A DNA stretch of 53,675 nucleotides, from contig CASFQA010000007.1 in the NCBI GenBank assembly GCA_949296775.1, forward strand, positions 1-53,675. The letters run 5' to 3'. Source of the stretch: an uncultured bacterium (lineage in GTDB: Bacteria > Bacillota_I > Bacilli_A > RFN20 > CAG-826). Every line of letters begins with the position of its first letter. The stretch's first letter is position 1. The translations under genes and the position numbers were made by a program. This document shows positions 7,264 through 14,898 of the stretch, piece by piece. The notes under the pieces are model-generated. The model searched no databases. It saw only the letters and a list, made by a program, of their open reading frames with translations, and had not been told where the DNA came from.

Positions 7264-8712
7264 ATGAAACATCAAATGAAGTTCGTCGTTGGAGCCTTGG
7301 GGATCGTCGCCTTGGGTTTGGCCGCCGGATTAAACGTCAATACCGCCGAGGCATCCGCCATCGAAGCTCCGATCGCGGCGAAAATGGCCGAGGGCGAAAC
7401 GACCAAGACCATCTACTACGAAGGCAACTATGACCACGTCATCGTCGATGAAGGCGAACCGATGGTCATGACCAAGCTGGAAAGGCATTACGATGCTGAA
7501 CCGACCAGTTACAAAACCAAAGGGGATAAGGAAGAGGTTTTCTCTGAAATTCCGGTTTCAGCCACCCTAAACGCAAACAATCTTCGCGGAGGACTGTATA
7601 GCCTTGGGGACAACAGCAACGCTATGCCGAATCCTTCGGTCTTGAAATTCAAAATGAAAGCGACCGAAGCGAAATACACCGACGAATCTGGAAGCCACGG
7701 AAGCATCAGCGAAAACGGCGTTCGTTTCGGCGTTCGCCTCTACAATAGGACAGGGGTATCCGCCGGAAACAGTTTGGGGCCGGACGTCTCTTTGGTGACG
7801 GAAACGGCAAATAATATCAAAGGTTCCTTCTGTTTGGATATCGGCTATGCAATAACCAACGAAGGCGTCACCCCCGCCAAGACCTATCCGCTAAACAACG
7901 GGCAACTAAAAGCTCTCGCCGCCGGCGATTTCGACGTGGCCGTCGTTCAAAGGGCCAACAAATACACTCTGTACGCCGAAAACGGGAACGGGTACGACAA
8001 AGTAAAAGAATATACGGCAGGCGAAGGAACTTACTCCATTTCGGCCATTGATGCCGTCGTCAACACCAACCAAACGAACCTCAGCCGTTCCAAAGGATCC
8101 TACGGGATACTCGATATGTCCTATTACGGGGACTTCATCGGCGAGGCAACCGACATGGAGATGATCCGGGCGGGCGAAACCAACGTCTACTCCGTCGACA
8201 TCCCGACCACCGCCACCACTGTCACCTTCTGCAACGAAGATGGGACCGACAAAACCACCGCTATCGCTTTAGACGCCAGCAAGAACGTCTACACCAACGA
8301 AGGCGTCGCGACCTTGGCGGAGGAAAAAGGCAAGGCCATGGCTTTCCTCAACTACTTCGACGCGCTCCGCGACGATAAAGGCGATATCTGCGGCATCTTC
8401 GAAGACGAACGGGTCAACGAAGTCGTAGCCTACTATAATGACCTCGGCGAGTACACTTACCTAGTCGACGAGCTTAAGGACGTCAACGCCAAAGACAAGT
8501 TCACCACTCCGGGAGAATACGTTGATATCGACATCACCGTCGGCGAGACGATGGAATACATGATCGCCAACATGCCGACCAGCGTCTCGTCCGCCAATGT
8601 CATCGGCGGCAGCGAGAACGCTCCGGTCTATATCGCCCTGCTTTCATTGCTCGGGGTCGGGCTCGCCGGAACAGCCCTGCTCTTGATAAAACGCAAGAAA
8701 GCCCGTAGATAA
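7264..8712 (+). CDS. Secreted, membrane-anchored protein with one copy of an unrecognised module
   Basis: A 482-residue protein. Residues 1-30 are a signal peptide (FVVGALGIVALGLAAGLNVNTAEA). Residues about 92-290 form a module that also occurs three times in the 1213-aa lipoprotein encoded at 24024-27665: the landmarks GLYSLGDNSNAMPNPS, ENGVRFGVRLYNR, LDIGYAI, YTLYAENGNGYDKVK and ALD/IDAVVNT-SRSKGSYGI recur there in the same order. A further 150 residues are unrecognised. A C-terminal membrane helix (about 455-475) followed by KRKKARR anchors it with the bulk outside. Shared module and neighbouring locus suggest a surface role in glycan capture. The gene is controlled by a perfect LacI/CcpA-type operator and ends in a bidirectional terminator. 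Confidence 0.8.
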   Translation: MKHQMKFVVGALGIVALGLAAGLNVNTAEASAIEAPIAAKMAEGETTKTIYYEGNYDHVIVDEGEPMVMTKLERHYDAEPTSYKTKGDKEEVFSEIPVSATLNANNLRGGLYSLGDNSNAMPNPSVLKFKMKATEAKYTDESGSHGSISENGVRFGVRLYNRTGVSAGNSLGPDVSLVTETANNIKGSFCLDIGYAITNEGVTPAKTYPLNNGQLKALAAGDFDVAVVQRANKYTLYAENGNGYDKVKEYTAGEGTYSISAIDAVVNTNQTNLSRSKGSYGILDMSYYGDFIGEATDMEMIRAGETNVYSVDIPTTATTVTFCNEDGTDKTTAIALDASKNVYTNEGVATLAEEKGKAMAFLNYFDALRDDKGDICGIFEDERVNEVVAYYNDLGEYTYLVDELKDVNAKDKFTTPGEYVDIDITVGETMEYMIANMPTSVSSANVIGGSENAPVYIALLSLLGVGLAGTALLLIKRKKARR

Positions 8713-8730
8713 ATAACCCGCCTCCCTTTC

Positions 8731-8762
8731 ACCGGCCGTCAAAAAAACGCGGCCGGTTTTTA
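8731..8762. terminator. Bidirectional terminator between the secreted protein gene and the glycan operon
   Basis: Stem ACCGGCCG (8731-8738) with CGGCCGGT (8750-8757), loop TCAAAAAAACG, followed by a run of T. It separates two convergent genes and ends the 12-gene minus-strand operon on the other strand, although the A-run that would give minus-strand T is in the loop. Confidence 0.75.
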
Positions 8763-8783
8763 ATTCGAATGTCGGTGGCTTGG

Positions 8784-9455
8784 TTAGATAATAGGCCAAA
8801 GGGCGGCGAATATTCGTTCGGCGATCATCCTCATCCCTAAATCGCCCGGGTGCAGCCCAACCCCGGGATTATCGAATAAGGAGCCGGCTTTCATCCGCGG
8901 ATCGTCGCCTAAGTCATGAAGGATCGCCAAAGGATACCCTCTCTTTTCGGAGAGCCGGAGAAGGAAATCGTCAAAAGGGGCATATTCCCAAAATAGGTCG
9001 GTAAGGAGGATTTTGGATTTCGGGAACAGGCCGACGAGGCGAAGATAGGCCTCCTCAAACTCCTTTTCCCTCCCCCGGTGGTCGGCGTTTTCCCCTAGCC
9101 GCAGGATAAGGACATCGGGATCGAAACCAAACAAGGTTGGATAATGGGCAAGCAGCCACTCCTCGTCTAAATTCCTTTCCCACTCGGCTAAGTTGGCGAT
9201 CAAGCAATCGGCCGGCTTCCCCATTTCCATCAGCTTGCCAAGCAATAGATGGACATAGTCATTGTCGGCAGAAGAAGCCGCCATCCCATATTGGCCATGC
9301 CAGCCCAAAGACGGATTCGGTTCATGGTAAGTGATGGAGTTGCCTAAGATGGCCAACTTAAAGAACGCTTTTCCCGAGGAAAGGAGGAAGGAAGGTTCCC
9401 CCGAACTCACTTGGCCATAGGCCGGGACGTCGTTGGTGAAAATATCCTTATTCAT
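8784..9455 (-). CDS. SGNH/GDSL-type esterase
   Basis: A 223-residue protein, last gene of the glycan operon, with no signal peptide, so probably cytoplasmic. SGNH blocks: block I LAILGNSITYH with the nucleophile serine, the region LIANLAEWERN, ILRLGENAD as block III, and the C-terminal GVGLHPGDLGM giving the catalytic His and nearby acid. The family removes acetyl or other acyl groups, and here it probably deacylates imported oligosaccharides. Its start overlaps the end of the upstream glycosidase gene by eight bases. Confidence 0.82.
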   Translation of the reverse strand: MNKDIFTNDVPAYGQVSSGEPSFLLSSGKAFFKLAILGNSITYHEPNPSLGWHGQYGMAASSADNDYVHLLLGKLMEMGKPADCLIANLAEWERNLDEEWLLAHYPTLFGFDPDVLILRLGENADHRGREKEFEEAYLRLVGLFPKSKILLTDLFWEYAPFDDFLLRLSEKRGYPLAILHDLGDDPRMKAGSLFDNPGVGLHPGDLGMRMIAERIFAALWPII

Positions 9456-10698
9456 CGGCGATCATCTCCAAAGCCAAGGCGTTGAAACTCAGGAATCCCG
9501 GATGGCGGAACGGGTGGCCATCGTCAGGATCATAGGATTCGTAAAGCGCCCCGCCGTTTTCCAAACCGCCCCCCAATAGATCGATGGTCTTTTCCAATAG
9601 GCGGTCGGCCAAATCGTCTTCCCGGTAATTCCGCAGCCCATTATAGACGAGGTAAGTCGCGACCGTCCAGCTTGGCCCCAGCCAATTGGAAGGATTGCCG
9701 GGCGAGTCGAAAAGAGAGTACATCCGCTCGGTTTTCGCCAAAGTCCGTAGGCCGTATCGAGCAAGGAAATCATCCCCCTCGAGATGGGAGACCATCCGCT
9801 TGACCCGGTCAACGGGGACAAGACGGCAATAAAGGGGCAGGAAGCAACCGAAAAAACGGATTTTGATCGGCAAGCACCCCCAAGATGGAGCAAACGCTGA
9901 ATGGAAGGCGATCCCGCCGATTTCCTTGGGGGAGGGATCGACTAGGAGGTCTTGGGAGAAATAGAGCCCTTCGCGCTCATCATACATCACCCTGTTGATG
10001 GCATCGGAAAGGCTCGATGCCCTTTGCTTATACGTCTTCGCCCGCTCATCGCCAAGCTTCCCTAAGATACGGGAAAGGCTTTCCAATTCCCGATAAAGGA
10101 AACAATTCAGGAAAATGTCGGCGCTCGAATCATCGGGTCGCCCAAAGACGGTCGGATTGTTATCGACGCCGATCAGCAAATCGTTATGCCAATAGTAAAG
10201 CCCGGTCGGCTTATGGAGCTGCGTCTGCTCATATTTGTCCAAATAAGCCACCAGCCGATTGAGGTCGAACCAGCGGTAATCGTCCAAGAAAAGGCTGCAT
10301 TCCTCGGTTAATTGGGCTAAAAACGGGGAATGTTGATTCATCCGTAACCCCGCGGCGGAAAGTTTGGCGAAAAACCCAGCAAAAAGCCCTTTATCCGACA
10401 AAACCGGGGGAATATAACCCTGCCGATCCTCGGCGTTTAGGAAGTTGTTGACCGTCCCTTGGATATGGGCGATTACCTCCTTTCGGCTTAATCCGCAACC
10501 CTCTAAAACCGAGGGTTCGTAAAAAGACAAAGCAAAGAGCAAAACATGCCCCACCCAATAGGCGTCCCACCCCCATAGCTCATCGGGATATCCCGCCCCC
10601 GGGACTAAAAAGGGGTTGGATAAACTTCCAACCGGATCATGGAAAGTCTCCTTAAGATGGCGAAGGAGGTAATCTTCGATAGTATCGCGCTTATCCAT
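9448..10698 (-). CDS. Trehalase-like (alpha/alpha)6-barrel glycoside hydrolase, GH37/GH63 type
   Basis: A 416-residue cytoplasmic enzyme. LWGWDAYW (41-48) is the hallmark substrate-site motif of trehalase-like barrels, and PSNWLGPSWTVATYLVYNGL near residue 340 matches the conserved Pro-x-x-Trp-x-Gly-Pro-x-Trp block of GH63 and GH37. It has only the catalytic barrel, with no carbohydrate-binding domain. Exact bond specificity (alpha-glucoside, mannosylglycerate or other) cannot be read from sequence. It overlaps both neighbours in the operon. Confidence 0.75.
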   Translation of the reverse strand: MDKRDTIEDYLLRHLKETFHDPVGSLSNPFLVPGAGYPDELWGWDAYWVGHVLLFALSFYEPSVLEGCGLSRKEVIAHIQGTVNNFLNAEDRQGYIPPVLSDKGLFAGFFAKLSAAGLRMNQHSPFLAQLTEECSLFLDDYRWFDLNRLVAYLDKYEQTQLHKPTGLYYWHNDLLIGVDNNPTVFGRPDDSSADIFLNCFLYRELESLSRILGKLGDERAKTYKQRASSLSDAINRVMYDEREGLYFSQDLLVDPSPKEIGGIAFHSAFAPSWGCLPIKIRFFGCFLPLYCRLVPVDRVKRMVSHLEGDDFLARYGLRTLAKTERMYSLFDSPGNPSNWLGPSWTVATYLVYNGLRNYREDDLADRLLEKTIDLLGGGLENGGALYESYDPDDGHPFRHPGFLSFNALALEMIADE

Positions 10699-12949
10699 GG
10701 CTGCATTTAATGAACCGGACGATGTTCATCCCCGGGTTCAAAACCTCCTTATCCGCCGAATAGCCTTTCGGGGCAACGACCTTCCCTTTCATACCGACAG
10801 GGAATAAGACCATGGCCGTCGCCTCCTTCCGGTCATGTTCGATCCTAACTTCCATCCGGCCGAGCGGGAAATCGTGATAAGCGGTGAGGGAATGGACATC
10901 GGAGGCGAAGTCCGGGGAGAAGACGACTTCAAGCGGGCCTTCGACCCGAATGCCGGCAAGATAACGGTAAAAGACGCTCGAGACGTCGCCTAGGAAATGA
11001 TGGTTGAACGACCAAGAACCGTTAACCATGTGCTCGGGGACATTAGCCATATCGCCATCAAAATACATAAAGCCTTCCCAAAGGGTGGTCGCCCCATTGC
11101 TTAGCATCCGTTTATAGGATGGGTATTGGTCGCCGATCATCGCCTTCAAGGCATAATCGATGCCGAAGCAATCGGCGGCGGCACGGAAGAAATACCGGTT
11201 TCCGATGGCCCCGAAATCCAGCCGATCCCCCACTTGGCGGAGCCGGTCGCGGAAGCGATACCTCCCCAGGGCCAATTCGTCTTCCTCATACATCCCAAGG
11301 GCTAAAGCCATGGCGTGGGTGGTGACGGTGTTGTAACTCCCCCAAGGGCCGTCGTCATTGTCCGGCCGGAGCACGACTCGGCGGAAAGCATCACGGATTT
11401 CCTTGGCTAGTTCAAACGCCTTCCGGGCATCCTCGCGCTCCCCAATGGCCCGGAAGCAATAAGCGGCCGTCTTGGCGAGCTGAAAGCAAAGCAACGTATC
11501 GGTCACTTCCAACGGGGTATGGGTATTGATCGGGAGCCAATCCTCAAGCCCGTAGGCAAACATCCCCCGCTCATCCCGCTTGCTTGCCATATAGGCGAGG
11601 TATTTCCTCATCGCGGAAAGGCATATCCCGATGGCCTTGGTCTCGCCGGTATACAGGTAAATCCGATATGGGAGCTCAAAAAGAGATAGGTCCCAACCCG
11701 GGCCATTTCCCCATTCATACCCCCATTTCTCGGTCGGGACGATCCCCGGCAGGGCGCCGTTTTCCTTTTGGGCTTTGACGAGGTTCTCCAGCCACGTAAG
11801 GAGGTTGGGGGCGCAATCGAGGTTAAGCAGGAACTGCTCGGCGGAGAGGGCGGCATCCCCGGTCCAGCCGTTTTTCTCCCGCTGGGGGCAATCAAGCGGG
11901 TAAAAGATGAAATTCGACCGATCGCTTTGGATCACGCAATCCTGAAGGGCGTTGATGACCTCGTTATCGGTCGTGATCGAGCCGGTGATAGAGGCTGAGG
12001 AGAACATGACGAAAACCAATTCCAAAGAAGCGGATTGCTCATCGGTTAGGCCGACGATCTCGATGAAGCGGAAGCCCTTGAACGTGAAAACCGGCTCGAC
12101 CTCATCGACTTCCCCATCGAGGATCAAGACGTCATGTTGGGCTTGCTTGGCCATATCGTCATCCAAAGACCAACAGTAGAGATTCTTATTGCTTATCCGC
12201 TTCCCCTCGATGACGCAGTCGTTGAAATAAAGGTCGAGCCGCTGCCCGGCCTCCCCTTTTATCTTCAGCCGGTAAGTGCCGGCCCCCGAAAGCGCGAAAT
12301 CGTAAATATAACCCCGTTCCCCTTTCCAATGCCTTTGGGGCCGAACTTCCTTGTAGGGCTTAACCGGATTGGCGGAGCAAAGTTTCTTCTCCCCCGAAAA
12401 TCCAGAGGCCGGCTGAACTTTAGCCCAGCTTGAGTCGTCGAAATCGACATCCTTCCACCCCTTTTGCCTCAGCCGGAGGTCGATATGCTCGCTGCAATGC
12501 CAATCATTGAAGATCACTTCCGACCTCGAGCCGACGAAAGCGGAGCCATCGAAAGCGACCGTCCCTTCGATTTCGGCGGATAAGGCGAATCGGGGCGCCC
12601 CTCGCCAGGAATAGCCGTTCCCTCCCCAAACCGGGGATTCGGTGCTCAATATCCCGTTTCCGAGCGCCAAAGCGACCACGTTTTTCCCTTTTCGGAGTTT
12701 CGCGGCCAATTGGTAATGGTCGTAATAGAGGAAATGGTCAGGGTTATTCCGATAAGGGGAGAGATAACCTTTGCTGACCCGCTCGCCATTGAGGTAAAGC
12801 TCGTAGACCCCTAAGCCACAGACGGTGAGCTCAAAAGAGGAGGGGATGTCCTCCAAGGCGAAAACATGGCGGAAGATAGGCGATCCAAGGGGCTTTTGCA
12901 AAGTGCAGTAACGCTCATCCAAGCAAAAGAAGCGATCGGAAATCACCAT
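10691..12949 (-). CDS. Alpha-L-rhamnosidase, GH78
   Basis: A 752-residue cytoplasmic enzyme that should release terminal L-rhamnose. The N-terminal beta-sandwich contains VCGLGVYELYLNGERVSKGY and FNDWHC (the rhamnosidase N domain). The (alpha/alpha)6 catalytic domain is marked by LDCPQREKNGWTGDAALSAE (352-371), the best signature of GH78, with the acidic residues expected of the active site. Late in the barrel are GATTLWEGF and SFNHHFLGDVSSVFYRYLAGI. A C-terminal beta domain closes the protein. There is no signal peptide, so the substrate must be imported. Translationally coupled to GH3 upstream and the GH37/63-like gene downstream. Confidence 0.93.
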   Translation of the reverse strand: MVISDRFFCLDERYCTLQKPLGSPIFRHVFALEDIPSSFELTVCGLGVYELYLNGERVSKGYLSPYRNNPDHFLYYDHYQLAAKLRKGKNVVALALGNGILSTESPVWGGNGYSWRGAPRFALSAEIEGTVAFDGSAFVGSRSEVIFNDWHCSEHIDLRLRQKGWKDVDFDDSSWAKVQPASGFSGEKKLCSANPVKPYKEVRPQRHWKGERGYIYDFALSGAGTYRLKIKGEAGQRLDLYFNDCVIEGKRISNKNLYCWSLDDDMAKQAQHDVLILDGEVDEVEPVFTFKGFRFIEIVGLTDEQSASLELVFVMFSSASITGSITTDNEVINALQDCVIQSDRSNFIFYPLDCPQREKNGWTGDAALSAEQFLLNLDCAPNLLTWLENLVKAQKENGALPGIVPTEKWGYEWGNGPGWDLSLFELPYRIYLYTGETKAIGICLSAMRKYLAYMASKRDERGMFAYGLEDWLPINTHTPLEVTDTLLCFQLAKTAAYCFRAIGEREDARKAFELAKEIRDAFRRVVLRPDNDDGPWGSYNTVTTHAMALALGMYEEDELALGRYRFRDRLRQVGDRLDFGAIGNRYFFRAAADCFGIDYALKAMIGDQYPSYKRMLSNGATTLWEGFMYFDGDMANVPEHMVNGSWSFNHHFLGDVSSVFYRYLAGIRVEGPLEVVFSPDFASDVHSLTAYHDFPLGRMEVRIEHDRKEATAMVLFPVGMKGKVVAPKGYSADKEVLNPGMNIVRFIKCSHG

Positions 12950-14898
12950 GTTTGCTCCCCTTCCTCGAAATTACCCGTCAAAGCCATATCATCAACATGC
13001 GACCCCACATAAAGTCTATAGGTTCCCGCTTCCTTCATCCAAGCCCCGTCGCGATAAGCGGTGAGGTAACGCCAGGGAATGGCGATCCCGACCGCCTTCT
13101 CCTCGCCTCCTTCCAATTCGACGCGGGCAAACCCTTTCAATTCATATGCCTCGCCTTTCGGGGATAAAACGTAAACTTGAGGAACGGCCACCCCCTTAAC
13201 GCCCGAGATATTGGCAATACGGAAAGCGACCTGGACGGCATCGATCCGGCTTTGGATGGTTAAGTCGGCATAGGAGAACTCGGAATAGGACAAACCGTAT
13301 CCAAAAGGAAAAAGAACCCTCCGACCGCCTTGGAAATAACGGTAACCGACCATTTCCTTCTCCGCGTAGCGAATGGCAAAGGAATCCCGGGGGCTTTGAT
13401 AGGCCGGGACATCGGATAGCTTCAAAGGGAAGGTCTCGCTCAAATGCCCACTCGGATTGACTTGGCCGAGCAAGATCCTCGCCGCCGCCTCATTGGCCCG
13501 CTCCCCGGCAAAGCCGACGAAGAGGACGGCATCGACGGCGTCGATCCACCCGCTCATGTCGATGGCTGAACCGGCATAAACGAGCACCACCGTCTTTTTG
13601 GCGTGGCGGGCCACATCGAGGATCATCTGCTCTTGGCAAGACGAAAGCTTGATCGATTCCCGATCATAGAACTCGCTCTCGACCCCCGGCTCATCCCCAA
13701 CGGCGATGACGGTCGCCTCATAGCCTTCGCTGCTTTTCGCGACCTCCGACGCATTAGGGCAGGAAAGCCGGTTCATCCACGGGCTCATCAGCTCGAAATA
13801 GGTGGAGCGTAGGTAATCCCCCGTCCCCCCGAATTTCGCGTAAGCCTCATCTAAGGAAAGGAAGGGGCGAGCGGTTTCGACCCGGCTCGATCCCTCGCCT
13901 CGATAATAGTCGCGGCAAGGGGAACCGGTGAAGAGGACTTTACCTTTCGGATCAAGCGGCAAAACCCCATCGTTTTTCAGCAATACCATCCCTTCTTCGG
14001 CGATTTGCAGCGCCACTTCCGATCGCTTTTCCTTCGAATAAGCGACCTTTTGCAATGATTTATTGCTTTCGCAGGCTCGGGCTAAGCTCAAGACCCGGTC
14101 CGAATTTTCCTTAACGAGCCCTTCGGGGACCAAAGAGAAAGCGGCGATATCCTCAATCTCCTTTTTCCGCTCGGGGTTGAAGGGGAAAATCATGTCGGTC
14201 CCGGACTCAATGGTTTTCTTCGCGTCCTTGCAGGCTTCCCAATCGGTCACGACGACCCCTTCGAAGCCCTGCTGCCGCAGTTCTTTGATCAAGGCCCCGT
14301 TTTCCGACATCCGGACCCCGTTGACCAGGTTATAGGAGGTCATGACCATCGCCGGATGGGCTTCTAAGGCGATGAAGAAACCCCGGAGATAAAGCTCATG
14401 CAGCGTCTTGTCATCAATCTCCGACGAGGCAAAATGCCGACAATACTCGAGGTTATTCGCGCAGTAATGCTTAATCGCCGCGCCGACATGCCCCGCTTGA
14501 ACGCCAATGACATAATGCTTGGCGAAAAGCCCTGAAAGCAACGGGTCCTCAGAGAAATACTCGAAGTTCCGCCCGGCGATGGGGAGCCGTTTGAGGTTGA
14601 GGCCCGGCCCTAAAAGGATATCGACCCCTTTCTCGATTGCGTCGTCGGCCAAGCAGCGGCCCATTTCCTCGGCCAAGCCCAAATCGAAGGTCGAGGACAA
14701 AAGGGCAGAGCAAGGGTAGGCGACGCTCGGATAAACCCCGGCCGCCCCGCCGTCGTCTTTGCTTCTGGCGGTCCGCAGCCCCAGCGGACCATCGGAGACG
14801 GAAAAGGAATAGACCCGGCCATCCAAATCGTTGTTGCCCCAGTAAGAGCCGGATAGCAAAAGCCGAACCCGGTCAGCGTAGGTTAGTTCTTCCATCAA
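12943..14898 (-). CDS. GH3 beta-glycosidase (glucosidase/xylosidase type)
   Basis: A 651-residue cytoplasmic enzyme. The TIM barrel has SDGPLGLR (35-42), GPGLNLKRLPIAGRNFEYFSED, the Lys-His pair AIKHY (K143, H144) and the catalytic nucleophile D219 in GVVVTDWEA. The second alpha/beta domain carries AEEGMVLLKNDGVLPL and VLVYAGSAIDMSGW. The tail from about 565 is a fibronectin-III-like domain (VPQVYVLSPKGEAYELKGFARVELEGGE was the guide region; sequence abbreviated here as VPQVYV...LKGFARVEL). It should hydrolyse beta-linked glucose, xylose or alpha-arabinose from the non-reducing end. No signal peptide; coupled to both neighbours. Confidence 0.92.
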   Translation of the reverse strand: MMEELTYADRVRLLLSGSYWGNNDLDGRVYSFSVSDGPLGLRTARSKDDGGAAGVYPSVAYPCSALLSSTFDLGLAEEMGRCLADDAIEKGVDILLGPGLNLKRLPIAGRNFEYFSEDPLLSGLFAKHYVIGVQAGHVGAAIKHYCANNLEYCRHFASSEIDDKTLHELYLRGFFIALEAHPAMVMTSYNLVNGVRMSENGALIKELRQQGFEGVVVTDWEACKDAKKTIESGTDMIFPFNPERKKEIEDIAAFSLVPEGLVKENSDRVLSLARACESNKSLQKVAYSKEKRSEVALQIAEEGMVLLKNDGVLPLDPKGKVLFTGSPCRDYYRGEGSSRVETARPFLSLDEAYAKFGGTGDYLRSTYFELMSPWMNRLSCPNASEVAKSSEGYEATVIAVGDEPGVESEFYDRESIKLSSCQEQMILDVARHAKKTVVLVYAGSAIDMSGWIDAVDAVLFVGFAGERANEAAARILLGQVNPSGHLSETFPLKLSDVPAYQSPRDSFAIRYAEKEMVGYRYFQGGRRVLFPFGYGLSYSEFSYADLTIQSRIDAVQVAFRIANISGVKGVAVPQVYVLSPKGEAYELKGFARVELEGGEEKAVGIAIPWRYLTAYRDGAWMKEAGTYRLYVGSHVDDMALTGNFEEGEQTW